64,000 bases of DNA from Protonemura montana (taxonomy: Eukaryota; Arthropoda; Insecta; Plecoptera; Nemouridae). The translations under genes and the position numbers were made by a program. Below are positions 9,660-21,720 of the stretch, piece by piece. The stretch covers positions 360,501 through 424,500 of the forward strand of contig OX387608.1 in NCBI GenBank assembly GCA_947568835.1. Direction: 5' to 3'. Below the pieces are notes generated by a model, which was given only the letters and a program-made list of their open reading frames with translations, was not told the origin of the DNA and did not search any database. The stretch's first letter is position 1, and every line of letters begins with the position of its first letter.

Positions 9660-11420
9660 GTGAATACATTGCCATGGCAATGACAATGGATGATATATCT
9701 TGCACCCACTCCTGAACCAAGCAGAACCATTCCAGGAGCTCAGCAGCATTTCTTTCCAGTCTGCTAGTCTGGAGATATTTTGACAACTTTGACTTCAACT
9801 CAAAAATTTTTCAGAAAAGTTGCGCGTTAAGAATTGTTTCGTACTTCAACAGGGCTTCTTTGTGGTTTCTCGCCTTAGCACTTGTATCAGGCGCAATAGT
9901 CTACGAATGTTGATTGTAATTCAAAGTTGTTATCAGGTCAATGTAGGTAGTACATAGCTCGTCCGTATTCTGGACTATCAAAGTTTACAAACACTTTGAT
10001 CAAAGCAGCGTCTTTTGACCACCAACGCGTTTCGCCTGTAACATTTAGGCAACGGTGACGTTCATTTTTGCTCACTCTCTCCCAGACATCCATTCGTTTA
10101 TAAGATTGTTTAAAATATATTGCAATTGAATCGAGACAAGAAAACAAAGAAGCAGCCGACAATGATGCCAAAGTTGTTTCTGTCACAACCAAATTTAAAA
10201 CATGCGCGTTGCACCATACGTGCACTTGTCCAGGAACAGCGTCGTTTAGGTGTTTCATGAACCCATTGCACACCCCCTGCATGTTCGCTGCTCCGTCAGT
10301 GGCGTTTCCAACGCAGTTTTTTATGTCAATTTTGTGAGCGGTCAGCGTAGCGTCTATGAGTTCAAAAAATCCTTTTCCGGTCGAATCTTTACAATTCACC
10401 ATAGCCAGCAATTTCTCGTGAATTTCTTCGTCCACGTACCTTATTATCACAGAGCATTGGTTTTTCACCGTATTACCCTGTGTAGTGACAATTTGAACTG
10501 AAAATATTCCAGCATCGCGTACACTGTTTGCAATTGTCGATTGAATTAATTGTTTGATAGCGTCCACAATGTAGTTCACAGTTGTTTTTGATAATAGTGT
10601 TGCTAGTCCACCGCGTTTCTGGTTCACGGTTTTTTTCGCCGCCTTTGATTTCTGGATTACATTGTCTAGATGGTCTTTTAGAACAATGTCGTACTTGCCC
10701 AGAAGTAGTACAAGTTCTAAGAAATGTCCGTGGTCCTCCGTCATCGAGCGTGTAAGCCGCTTCGAGGCCCCCTCTGTAACTCAGCCCGCGTTTCCCCATT
10801 AGTTTTAACATTTTTGATTATGCGTTCCAACGTCTGTCGGCGCTTCTTTACTTCCTCATTTCTCAAATCTGTGTATTAGGAAAGAGCAATGACTCGACGT
10901 CTCTCCTAGAAGAATTCAAAATGTGGCTTTGGGTGTTTGCACACTTCTTTCATGCTCTTCTATGTGAGTGTACACATGGCGCCAGTCCGTCATACCAATC
11001 GACTTAAATTGCACGTAATCCGAGTTAATAGCGCCATAAGCGATGCACAGGGTGCAAAATAGACCTTTATGGTTGGTGTCATAGCTAAACCGGTGACGAT
11101 TTGTCCCATCTTTTCTGTTGAACACTTTTGATCCATTAAAGGGTAAATTATCGTAAGACTGGAATGGGTGCTCCCGGAAGAAATGGGCCCGTTCGCTATT
11201 AGTAGGACTCTGAAAATAATTGAAGTGTGCACCTTGTCCAGCCAGTTGTTCTGGCGCCATGGGTTGTGAAAATGGCGCATCCGCTGCAACTTCTTGGTCT
11301 GGGAAATTTGGCTGTATCCTTGGAAAATCGGTTTAAGTTTGTGGCTGAATGTCCAACGTAGACGGGGCCGCCGGTGGTGTTGGTACAAATAGATCGTCAT
11401 TGGGAACGAGCGTCACATTT
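9660..11420 (-). pseudogene. hAT-superfamily transposase (ZMYM/DUF4371 type), decayed
   Basis: On the minus strand three blocks line up in order. 11260-10916 is a TTF-type zinc-finger region (HFFREHPFQSYDNLPF, CTLCIAYG). About 10830-10745 reads GKRGLSYRGGLEAAYTLDD, the segment that precedes DUF4371. 10744-9938 is the DUF4371/RNase H-like core, with ATDGAANMQG, WCNAHVLNLV and ETRWWSKD. A frame change lies at about 10745. After the stop at 9938 similar coding continues with stops to about 9700 (AKARNHKEALLKYETIL). The C-terminal hAT dimerisation motif was not found. The element is a fossil; terminal repeats were not recognised. A host ZMYM-like gene is less likely given the decay. Confidence 0.75.
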
Positions 11421-12965
11421 ACTGGCAACGTTTTAGTAAACAAATCAGTCAGTTTACAGCACTTTTGTGCCTCTTCTTTGAGCAATTTCTGTCACTTACA
11501 TATTAACCCCCCCCCCCGACCATCGACCTATCAGGCACTTCCACCCGGTAATGAGCTTCATCGTGTGTGCGACGTCACAGTGGAGAAATATTTCAGGCAG
11601 CACGGTCTTTTGACTGTCGGCACAGGGATCGCAAAGCTCCCAATCGCTTCGACCACATGTGGATGTAGAGGAAATACAGCAGGAACGTAAACGCCAGCAG
11701 GTGCTGCGACTGAAAGGATGGTGTTTTGATGGCTTCATCCCTCGCGTTGACTCACATCCGACTCTGTGATCCTTCAGCCAAGTTTCAGGGCTAATCTAAT
11801 CGACTCTTAGATGAAATGGATGCCTTATATCGATGCTCTCATCGTGAAAATTACGATTGCCGGTCACGGCGCTTTCGAAGCTGCTTGAAACCATGGGCTT
11901 GAAACGTACCGTATCAGGACCGCATCTGTGTGCAGCAGTTTATTCGCTATCAAACTAGAGAGACACTAGAAAACTAGTGTCTGTATTTGAAATTTAGCCC
12001 CTTTGCTGCTGTGGGACACTGCATTATGGAAACTTTTAAAATGGAAATGAGTTTAAATAAATGAAAGCAATACTGGGATTATAGAAAAGGGCGTTGAAGA
12101 GTAAAATGGGATTGGTGATAAGAATGCAAGGGGGATGAAAAATGTCAAAAGTTTTAAGGAATGGATAAAGAAGGGGATGCTAGTCAAAGAGAATACGCAG
12201 ACTCTGAACACATGTTAAAATTTGTTTTAATAAAATGTACAAATATTTACATCAAATATGATCCATGGAACTCGCAGGGCCGCAAGCTAAGTTGCATATC
12301 TTGTATCTATTACAGTTTGCCATGTGTATTTAAAGCTACAAGGAAGATGACTCTAGAACAAATTGTTATAAAAGAAAGTAAAAAATTATATAATTCTTTT
12401 TTAAATGCCTGAAAAGCAGTTTCATAGCGCGGAGAAGTTTTTAAGAGTTCAAATATTGTTTGTTTGTTACAAATCAACATTATTTTTTATTAATTGGTTT
12501 TAAAAATTGTAATATTGTTGACTAACTGTAAATCAATAACCTCCTGATCATCAACGTGTCGTTAAATTTCCAAATTATCAATATAATATCTCAACCCTAA
12601 AATAATTTAAATTTACATGAATGAATATTCCACTGAAATTTCTAAATAAGCATCTCTATACATGTTTTCATATTTTAATTACTTTCACATCAAGGATCCC
12701 TAAAAAAGTGTTAAAATGGTTGACAGCCATTAAGAGATATTTGTAGGCCACATGAGAAGACATCCTGATTTTCAACCCTGTTTTCGGAGGATGACGGTGA
12801 CTTCGTGCAGACGAGCGACGGTCGACCAGCATCTCGACCTCGGACAGAAAGAGATAAATATAAGACAATGACTCCAGAAATGTTGTCCCTAAAAGCAATG
12901 CATTTCTCTCAAATTAGGACATCTTTGAATGAATTTGAAATTGAAGTGAAAAAAATTCAAGAAAT
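11421..12965. other. No recognisable gene
   Basis: 1.5 kb of moderately AT-rich DNA. 11508-11518 is a short C run. A plus-strand stretch at about 11660-11760 reads somewhat like coding, but I do not recognise it. 12160-12420 and 12660-12900 hold only short frames without known motifs. Considered intergenic or old repeat. Confidence 0.4.
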
Positions 12966-13034
12966 TGAATGAATGAATAGCGTGGTTTAGATGCGCGTCC
13001 ACCTTTTGGTCATTTTATTATTATTATTATTGTG
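12966..13034 (-). repeat. I-type 3' terminus with (TTCA)n end
   Basis: On the minus strand it reads GACGCGCATCTAAACCACGC then TATTCATTCATTCAA. The same arrangement ends the I-2 element at 43013-43055. The plus strand shows an (ATT)5 run just after it. It may be the end of I-A or of a second, severely truncated element. Confidence 0.55.
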
Positions 13035-16000
13035 GCCTGTGACAAAGTTTCGATAAAAAGTAAAATCTTCAGGTGAAACAAAAGTATTGCTTAAATCAGA
13101 GAATAGTAATAATAATTGTGGGGTTTAGCGGCACCTCAGTTACTAGGCTATTTGTGCCGAATACATGATAAGATATTAAGATGTTTTAAGATAGACATGA
13201 AGTCATTCTAAGTCAATGTGTTAAAATATAAGTCTTTCTTAACGCATTGTTTACAAATACTTGCGAAAAGAATCAAATGATACACTATGAAAAGTGCATA
13301 GTATTTAAAAAGACCATTTGCTAGTGACTCTTAAAGTCGGGGTTAAAATTAAATCCTATCATAAAAACCAGTCTCTTTTAAAAACTGGAGCACTAGATCG
13401 ACAGAGCAGGCATCGTCTCTCAATGCCTCTTGCATGCTTCCAGGAAGCAGTGTTTCTCGACTGACGGTGATCGGCACACTCGATAAGGAGGTGTTTGAGT
13501 GAAAGAGGTTGGTCACATAAGGTGCACATCGGTGGTTCTTCCCGTTTGAGGATGAAGATATGGGACAGAAAGCTATGACCAATGCGCATCCGGGTTGTTA
13601 CAACCTCTTCCCGTCGAGAAGGACGGGCCGACGACTTCCAGGCTGCGACGGACCTCTTGACGGTCCTGAGTTTATTAGATAGGACAGCGTCCCAGGACGT
13701 CTGCCATCTCTCTGCGATTTTTGTCTTAAAAACACCTCTGACATCCAAATATGACACCAGTGGGAAGTCCACCTCGGCTCTACCCGTGGCCTCCTTAGCG
13801 GCCCTATCGGCCAGCTCGTTGCCGGCAGTGCCGGCATGACCAGGAAGCCAACAGAGCAGAACCTCTATCCCTGACAGGCTAAGCTCTCCCAAGGTGTTTT
13901 GAATGGTTTGAACGAGATTGTCAGTGGGGAATGCATGGCACAAAGCTTGCAGTGAGCTCAGAGAGTCAGAACAGACAAGAAACTGTTTGCGACAAGCATG
14001 TTTGATGTGTTCAAGGCTCTTGAGGATGGCAAACAATTCCGCTGTAAAAATGCTGCAGACCGGGTTGAGCCTGAAGCTCACGCTTGTGCTGCCAACTGCA
14101 AACGCACACCCGACAGAAGCATTGGTTTTAGAGCCGTCTGTATAGATTTTAGTGTGGTGTTTGTATGTGTCATAAACTGCCAAAGAGTTGTCGGAACACC
14201 GCTGGACTGGTCTGGGCCTTGGTGTGCTGTGCAAGTTGCATCAGGCACACTGGCTGAGGAAAAGACCAGGGAGCCACCCGGCTCGTTCCGACCGGCAATT
14301 CTATTCTATTTCTAGAGTCTCGAGGAGTTCTTTGGCTCGAATGCCGACAGGTCTTGTGGCTCCCTGCCGCGTGTCATACACTGCCTGGTAGGGCGGTCTG
14401 AAGACGGGCTGAAATGATGGATGTTTGGGCATACCACGTAGCTTGGAGATATAGCTTCCAAGCAGGTAGTTACGCCGCGACGCCAAAGGGGCTTCTCCCG
14501 ACTCGCAGTAGAGGCTAGGGACGGGACTTGTCCTAAAAGCACCAGTGCACAGCCTAATGCCAGCATTGTGCACCGGGTCGAGAATTCCTATGTAGGATTT
14601 TCTCGCTGAAGCGTAGATCGCACAGCCAAAGTCCAACTTCGATCTTATGAGGGAGCGGTACAGTCGGAGCATAGACGTTCTGTCGGCTCCCCAGGCCGTA
14701 CCGCTCAAGATCTTCAGGATGTTAATAGCCTTAAGGCATTTGGCCTTCAATTGGCGAAGATGAGGAAGCCAGTTAAGTCTTTCATCGAAGACCAAGCCGA
14801 GAGAGCGAGCGGACTCTGCGAATGGCAAAGTTTGGTTGGATAAGGATAAGACAGGGTGGGGATGGAAAGTTCGGTGTCGATTAAAGTGTAAACATGTTGT
14901 TTTTGTGGACGAGAACCTAAATCCATGTAGGTCAGCCCAGTTTTCCAATTGATTGATTGTCAACTGAAGCTGACGCTGAGCGGAGTTCAGGTTTCCCGTC
15001 CGGTAGAAAATAGCCAAGTCATCAACGTAGAGGGATGCACGTACGGTCGAGCGAATGCACGACGTGATCGAGTTGATGGCGATCGCAAACAACGTGACAC
15101 TCAGAACGGCTCCCTGGGGAACCCCGTTCTCCTGCGCATACGATGGTGACATCGTGTTGCCGACACGAACATGGAAAGTACGGTCTGCCATGAAGTTCTG
15201 GATGAAGAGGGGTAGGTGACCCCTGAACCCCCATCCATGCATGGTGCGCAAGATGCCGTATTTCCACGTTGTGTCGTATGCCTTCTCGAGATCGAAGAAG
15301 ACGGCAATCAAGTGTTGGCGCTGAATAAAGGTGTCTTGCACCAAACCCTCCAACTGAACCAGATTGTCCATCTCCGATCTGTTTCGTCGGAAGCCACTTT
15401 GTTCGAGGCAGAGGAACCCCTTCGATTCTAGAAGCCACATAAGCCGTGCATTGATCATGCGCTCGAGGAGTTTGCACATGCAGCTCGTCAATGCAATCGG
15501 CCTGTAGCTGGAAGGTTCGGACTTGTCCTTTGCAGGCTTCAATATCGAAATGATGACAGAGATCCTCCATTGTGCCGGAAAACAGTTCTGGAGCCGTGTC
15601 CTGTTGAACAGTGCCAGAAGATAAGACTTGGCCTCAGATGACAGGTGTTTGATCATCTGGTAGTGGATCAGATCCAGTCCAGGGGACGTGTCCTTTGCCG
15701 ATCGTAAGGCTGAGTCCAGCTCCCATTCGCTGAAGGGCAGATTGTACACCTCCAGGTTGGTCGACCGGAAGTCTAACAATTTCCTTTCCGCCTTGTCCTT
15801 GAGACTTTTGAAAGTGGTCGTGTAATTCGCAGAGCTGGAGATTTTTGAAAAATGTGCCCCAAGGATGTCTGCGATCTCCTGTTGAGAGGTGGCTAGCACC
15901 CCATTACACAAGAGACCGGCAATGGGTCTGAAATTCGATTTTCCAGAAATCTTGCGGATTTTGGCGAAGACTCTGGATGACGGTGTCCGTGCGGTGATGG

Positions 16001-17085
16001 TGGACACGTAGTTCATCCAGGAGTTCTTCTGGGCCTGCCTGCAAGTAAGACGAGCTTGGGCTTTGAGCTTCTTGAAGGAGATTAAATTTACCACGTTTGG
16101 TTTCGAGATAAATTTTGCAAGAGCTCTTCGTCTTTTCCTGATTGCCTCCTTACATTCAGGAGTGAACCAGGGGACAGGTACACCGTACGGCTTCTCCGAT
16201 GACTGTGGAATAGTCCTCTGTGCTGCATGTATGACCACCTCGGTGAAGTGGTCAACATGGGCGTCCACAATGGCAAAGTCGGAGTCGCCAAATACCGCAA
16301 GGGACCGGAAGGTGGACCAGTCAGCCTTCTGGATAATCCACTTTGGCTGGCGCGGTGGAAGGGGCGGAAGGATACGACACTCGATGATAATTGGGAAGTG
16401 ATCACTTCCACAAAGATCATCGTGAACACTCCAGTCTGTTTCGAGTGCTAGTGACGGCGAACATAACGAGAGATCAATGGCAGAGAAAGATCCCGTGGCA
16501 GCTAAGAAATGCGTATTGCTGCCATCGTTCAACAGCACAACATCGTGGAGCCTGATGGTGTCTTCCACCAGCGTGCCTTTCGAGTTGGTGGAAAGGCCGC
16601 CCCACATGGGATTGTGTGCGTTGAAATCGCCAACAAGTAGAAAAGGTCGAGGGAGTTGTGCTAAGAGGTCGTCAATGGTACTTTGAGATACAACACTGTT
16701 TGGTGGGAGGTAAATGTTGCAGATGTGGAGGGAGCTGTGAAGAGAGATCTTCACAGCCACGGCCTGGAGTGGAGTTGTCAGCACAACATTCTCCGAGTGG
16801 AGACTGTTGTGGACGGCCGTTGCAACACCTCCCTGTGCTCGCTGTCCTGCGACATAGTCTAGACGGTGAAAGTCGTAGTTCCTAAGGACAGGAGCATCAG
16901 TTGGTTTGAAGTTAGTTTCCTGTAGGCAGACCACCAGAGGGTCTAGCCTGGAGATAAGTTGGCGAACTTCTACCTTGTTGTTGTTGAAACCTCGCAGATT
17001 CCATTGGACAATCCTCGCCATTTTACTTGCTGGGGTTTCTTGTGATCAGTCGGGTTCGGAACCTGGTCTTTACTTCCTAGAGTTT
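13035..17085 (-). mobile_element. I-type non-LTR retrotransposon I-A, ORF2 only
   Basis: Minus-strand element with ORF2 from 17021 to 13359 and a 3' UTR that contains GGTGCCGCTAAACCCCACAATTATTATT-like sequence at about 13105-13135. It begins only about 65 bases upstream of the ORF2 start, directly next to the 3' end of J4, so ORF1 and the 5' UTR are missing (5' truncation). The downstream edge is not sharply defined because a second I-type terminus lies at 12966-13034. Confidence 0.75.
13359..17021 (-). pseudogene. I-A ORF2: endonuclease, RT, RNase H; two stops between RT and RNase H
   Basis: A single polyprotein frame from ATG 17021. The APE endonuclease covers residues 1-230 (QETNFKP near 33, GDFNAHNPMWG near 135, SDHFPIII near 210). 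In the RT, FFDLEKAYDTTW is near 575, VPQGAVLSVTLF near 640 and the catalytic YVDD near 664. The frame then meets TAG (14301-14303) and a TGA about 20 codons further, and stays in frame through RNase H (YTDGSK, TAELFAIL, CSDSLSSLQ, LPGHAGTAGNELADRAA). A C-terminal CxxC...HxxxxC motif (CTLCDQPLSLKHLLIEC) follows. Either stop separates RT from RNase H. Closest in the window to the intact 1231-residue ORF2 at 43133-46828. Confidence 0.88.
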
Positions 17086-17094
17086 TTGTTTATC

Positions 17095-17106
17095 GGCCTT
17101 TTGGCC
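17095..17106 (-). other. 3'-terminal hairpin of J4
   Basis: GGCC-AAAA-GGCC lies within 15 bases of the 3' end. A second one, ATGGGG...CCCCAT, lies at 17159-17175. Confidence 0.5.
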
Positions 17107-17233
17107 ATGAAACAGAAGTGAGTGAATGCTATGGATTTTAGAAAAGTTTGTTATTTTTATGGGGTTTTCCCCCATGAGAGTCTTATTGCATTGGTCATTG
17201 TTGCAGAGCCAGTGCAGGTGGTGGAAAACATTG

Positions 17234-19921
17234 TTAATTTTGAAGTGGTCTTTGATATTTATCGAAAGGGTTTGGAAGATACGCTAGCTGTTTAGTTATT
17301 AGAGGATTTAGAGATTTTTCAAGTGTAAGTTCGAAATTTGTGTTTAGTTTTTGAATGTATATTTTAAGTGTTTCGATGCAACCTTCATTGTGTAGTGCGT
17401 CAAGCTTAGTGCAGATCGGTGCATCGAATGCTTGTCGCAGAGCTCTGTTTTGGATGGTGGATAGTTTATATTGTTGGGTTTTGTTTAAAGAGTTTCCCCA
17501 GACAGGGGAGGCGTATGTTATAGTGGGTCGGATAATTGATTTGAATAAATGAATTTTTGTGTGAGGTCGCATTGACTTGGCACGAAAGAGTGGTCTAAGT
17601 GCTGCCATTTTCTGCAGCGCTTTAGAGTGAATTGCGTCAATGTGAGATTTCCAAGTGAGTTTACTGTCTAATGTTAGACCCAGATATTTGTTGCTATTGG
17701 TGAAGGTGATCGATTGGTTATCCACTTTGATTTTTGGCACATACTGTTTACTTTTGTGTGTAAACAGTGTGGCTGTGGTCTTATCTTTGTTTATGGTGAT
17801 TTTTCACTCACTGTACCAGAGAAGGACGCGATCAAGAGCATTTTGTAGGTTCTTTTCTATTTCCTGAGTGTTCCATGATGTGCTGAGAATGGCAGCATCG
17901 TCTGCAAACAGTGCGATGTCGGCTTTGTGTAAGTGTCTTGGGATATCGTTTGTAAACAGGTTAAAGAGTATGGGCCCAAGGACAGAACCCTGAGGGACCC
18001 CAGCTCTTATCGGGTGAAAGTTTGAGAGAGTATTTCTGACTGACACTCTGAAGGATCTGTCAGTCAGATAGCAGTCTATGAGTTTTATAAGATAGAAGGG
18101 ACAATTGAAAGAAAGGAGTTTGAAAATGATGCCGTCATGCCAAACCTTGTCGAAGGCTTTAGCAACATCAAGGAAGACAGCAGCTGTTGATTTATTGATA
18201 TTGAAGCCATGGTTTATGTGGTTGACTACCCTCAGAAGTTGTTTGGTAGTCGAGTGGTCTTTCCGGAATCCGAATTGCTCGTTTATGAGGATTTCCTTTT
18301 CAGCTAAGAAGTTGTTTAGTCTGGTAAGCACCACTCTTTCTAAGAGCTTGGACAGGTTTGACAATAGGCTTATGGGTCAATGATTTTCGGGGAGTCTGAT
18401 ATTTTTCCCAGCCTTGGGAAAGAGTACCACCCTGGCCTCTTTCCAGGGTTGAGGAAAGTGTTGTGATTTAAGGCAGGCGTTGAATATCTCAATTAGTCTA
18501 TTGGCCGTAACGTGTGGCAGTTGTTGTATCACATCATTGGTTATTTTGTCAGGACCAGGAGCTTTCTTAGATTTAAGCTTATCGACTATTTTCCCTACTT
18601 CTTCAATGTTACATTCCTCGACCTGTTCAGCAAGTGTGTCTGGTGTAGTATGACTCCTTAGAGTTTCAAGAGAAACTTTTACAATTTGGTCTAGGGGACT
18701 GAAAGCTGAGTTGGAGAATTGCTTCTCGAGGGAGTTGGCAAATATGTCCGCTTTTTCCTTGTCGTTGGTTGCTAGGTGATTTGGACCTTGTATCGGGGGG
18801 TTTGGCTGTTTTTTCCTTTGCAGGGAACGAGCCATTTGGTACACCGAGTGATCGGAAACCTTAAGTTTTGAGACGGCCGCCTCCCATTTGTTGGCCTGGT
18901 GTTCTCCTATCAAAAGCTTAAGTTCCCTGCATAGCCTATTGTAGTTTTGCTTGGAGTCTTTGGTCCTATACCTCTGCCATTCTCGGCGGGCTTTGTTCTT
19001 GGCCTGGATGCTCATTTTAATGCCTGAAGGGAGGTCGAAGATGTCAGTTCGACGAGCTGGTGTTTTTGGGATGGCTTTTTCCATCGCCACTTGAATATTC
19101 AAAGTCAAGGTGTTGACAGCTTGGTCTATCTGTGCCGGGTTGGTAATGGCGCTGGTATCCTCGGTGCTGATCAGAACAGCCCTGAACTTGTCCCAGTCTG
19201 CCTTGCGATAATTTAATCTGGTTTCGGGGGGAATGGTGGAGATCTCGTCACCAAATTCAATGAGGACAGGATTATGGTCTGAGGTCAGAGCCTGCAGTGT
19301 TTCGAGATACACAGATTGTCTTAGCTTTGATATAATAGCAATATCAAGAACATCACCGAAGTGGTACTTGGATTGGGGGGCGAAATGGGTTGGTTCAGTG
19401 GGTCCAACCACGGTGAAATCGTTGCTTAAGCTATGTTTAAGCAGGAGTCGTCCCTTCGTGTTGATAGATTTCGAGTTCCAGCACGTATGTTTAGCGTTGA
19501 GATCGCCGGCTAGAATAGTAGGTGTTGAGTGGTCTATTAGAAGGTCAAGGTCTGAGGTGTGGAGTCTTTTCCCTGGAGGTAGGTACGCCGAGATGACTCT
19601 AACGGCTCCACTTGCCATGTGTAGCTCGATGCCTGCAGCTCCCATTGTCTGAAGTGGAGGGAGCGCCAGTTCCGAGTGTTTCAAGCCTAGTTTGATAGCA
19701 ATGGCCACGCCACCCCCCTGTTTGTGGTTAATGGCCCCCTGTCGGTCAGTTCTGTAGACATGAAAGTTGGAGAGTCTAAAGTTTAGGGCAGAGCCTAAAT
19801 GCGTCTCCTGGATGAGGCAGACGTCGATTTCCTTCTCCTCGATACGGTTTTGAAGTTCAACATGTTTGTTTCGAACGCCGTTTGCGTTCCAGGAGAGGAT
19901 GTTAACTGGCTTACTTGCCAT
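17234..19921 (-). pseudogene. J4 ORF2: endonuclease and RT with two TGA stops
   Basis: The ATG at 19921 overlaps the ORF1 stop. The endonuclease has LIQETHLGS (near 37), AGDLNAKHTCWNS (near 140) and TSDHNPVLIEFG (near 215). RT begins with KAPGPDKITND. The conserved NYRPIS reads NH-stop-PIS at 18377-18379, consistent with CGA to TGA at a CpG. The frame goes on unchanged through FLDVAKAFDKVW, VPQGSVLGPILF and FADD (an unusual Phe in the catalytic box) to a second TGA at 17804-17806, where related sequences suggest Trp. The thumb then runs to 17234 (KYLGLTLDSKLTW). With ORF1 intact, the element looks recently inactivated by two point mutations. Confidence 0.88.
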
Positions 19922-21560
19922 AGTTGGAACTAAGGAAAGTGTTGAGGAGAGTCTTGGTCGAACTTGCTATTATATTTAGAATAGGGTGTAAATTGAGTGA
20001 ACAAATTAGATCGGCTACTGTAATGATTATTTTGACCCACCAGGGTTGGGATTCTGGAGTGGTCTCACTTGGATCTTGTGTGAGGCTAGAATTTCTTCTT
20101 TGCCTCGAGCCATTTGGAGGTGGTAGTGTTGTAGGTTTGTTTGGCGTGTTTGTTTGGGTGGCAGGTGCTGTGAAATTGGGCTGGTTGGTGGAACTGATGT
20201 TGGCTTTTTGTTTGATGATTTTAGGTAATTGAGGGTTTTTTGGAGGAATTTGGAAATTATTTCGGTTATCTTCGGGTTCTTCGGTTGTCTTCTTAGGTTC
20301 TCCGTTGCTGACTGCTCGAGCATAGTTCATAGTTCTTGAAGTGGAAGGGTTTGCATTATCTTGTATTGTTGTGGTTGGTTGAATTATTGGGGTAGAGGTA
20401 GTGGAGTTAGTTTGGTCTGGTGTTGTGGTGGTGGTAGCTTGAATTACAGAGTCTTTTTGAGGTATTACCACAGTCGCAGGGCGTTGGAACCCTGTCGGCT
20501 GGGTTTTACGTTCGTAGCTTTCTGCTATTCGAACATGGTATGGACAACCTCTGTAACTGGCCGGGTGGGTGTCACCACAGTTGGCACAGACAGGCGGCTT
20601 GTGCTTATTTGGGCAGACCTTAGCATCGTGATTTTCTGCACACCGGACGCACTTGGTGCGCTGGTGGCAGAAAGAGGAACTGTGCCCAACTAGTTGACAG
20701 TTAAAGCACATGGGTATGATCTTCGTAGCCCGTGGCGCCTCCACCATAACGCGGCAGTGTAGAATAGATCTGAGGTTCTCAACATCTGCATTGGGTTGCC
20801 CAGGAATAGCGCAGATGGTGATAGCAAAGAGAGGCCACTTTGTAACCGTGGGTGTGGCCTCAGGATTGTCCATGTCACGGTTAGTTTTGGTGAGTTGAGT
20901 GACATTACGGACTGAGAATCCTCTTTCAATGAGGTCGTTTGCGATTGCGGAGGTGGAGGTATTGGAGGGCAGCCCTCTAATGATGAATCGCTGCGGTTTC
21001 TTGGAGTACTCTGGGAATGTGTAAAACTCTATTGTTTGTTCCGTGAATACCCTGAGGGTATTGGCACGGTCTGTTGGGTCGAGGAACGTTATCTTGACGT
21101 AGTCGAGTCGTGGTTTGGTAACAAAGTCCTTGCTGCAAGATTCTTTAAGAATTTCAATTAGCTGGTCGTGGGTTTTCAGGGACTTGACGATAATGGGTGG
21201 TATGTTGACAGAAATTGGAACGTTGTCTTGAGCCGTGGTTTGTTGTTGTTTTGAGGTGACGTCAGAGTTGTGAGTAGTCAGTGTGCCTGGGGGTGATGCA
21301 GGTTTACACCTTTTTTTAAGTTGACGCTTGGGTTTTTTATTGACATTATCGTCGCCAGGGATAATTGTGTTATTGCGAAAATGTTGAGATTTTAGGCTGT
21401 CACTTGATGACTGAGAGGTGGATTTCATGGACCTCTTTTTTTTTACGATTGTGAAATCCTGGTCCATTTCGCTGCCTGTCTCAGTATCGTCGTACGAGTC
21501 GTATTGTTTTTTTTGGACAGAGTGAGCTGTGCCTGAAGACTCGCTACATGAACTGGTCAT
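19911..21560 (-). CDS. J4 ORF1, Gag-like nucleic-acid-binding protein
   Basis: An intact 549-residue Jockey ORF1. Residues 1-110 are low-complexity, rich in Ser, Lys and Asp. Residues 115-270 hold the conserved Gag core, with RFIIRGLPSNTS near 190. Three zinc knuckles follow at about 283-335: CFNCQLVGHSSSFC, CVRCAENHDAKVC and CANCGDTHPASYRGC. The region 340-500 is Thr, Pro and Gln-rich and probably disordered. The last 40 residues are hydrophobic (VKIIITVADLICSL). It would coat element RNA in the ribonucleoprotein. The stop lies inside the ORF2 start overlap, suggesting coupled translation. The start is the first Met of the open frame. Confidence 0.88.
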   Translation of the reverse strand: MTSSCSESSGTAHSVQKKQYDSYDDTETGSEMDQDFTIVKKKRSMKSTSQSSSDSLKSQHFRNNTIIPGDDNVNKKPKRQLKKRCKPASPPGTLTTHNSDVTSKQQQTTAQDNVPISVNIPPIIVKSLKTHDQLIEILKESCSKDFVTKPRLDYVKITFLDPTDRANTLRVFTEQTIEFYTFPEYSKKPQRFIIRGLPSNTSTSAIANDLIERGFSVRNVTQLTKTNRDMDNPEATPTVTKWPLFAITICAIPGQPNADVENLRSILHCRVMVEAPRATKIIPMCFNCQLVGHSSSFCHQRTKCVRCAENHDAKVCPNKHKPPVCANCGDTHPASYRGCPYHVRIAESYERKTQPTGFQRPATVVIPQKDSVIQATTTTTPDQTNSTTSTPIIQPTTTIQDNANPSTSRTMNYARAVSNGEPKKTTEEPEDNRNNFQIPPKNPQLPKIIKQKANISSTNQPNFTAPATQTNTPNKPTTLPPPNGSRQRRNSSLTQDPSETTPESQPWWVKIIITVADLICSLNLHPILNIIASSTKTLLNTFLSSNYGK

Positions 21561-21720
21561 GATGCGTTCGTTGGTTGGTGTGCAAAGAATGGATTACCTA
21601 TTCAACCCAGCAGTGCGACAGAGCGCCTCTAGTCTCCTGCATGAAGCAGAATAAGGCTAGTATATGCGCTCGAGTTGTTTGCTGCGAGTGCGAGAAGGCT
21701 AGATAGATTGAATGACAGAG

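Larger units (their letters stand above)
17086..21720 (-). mobile_element. Jockey J4, full-length organisation
   Basis: Minus strand: a leader to about 21720, ORF1 (21560-19911), ORF2 (19921-17234, two stops) and a 3' UTR ending with the hairpin GGCCAAAAGGCC and CGATAAACAAAAA at 17086-17106. ORF1 and ORF2 overlap by 11 bases at 19911-19921. The exact 5' end is uncertain. Copies of this family also lie at 40968-42860 and 63560-64000. Confidence 0.85.
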
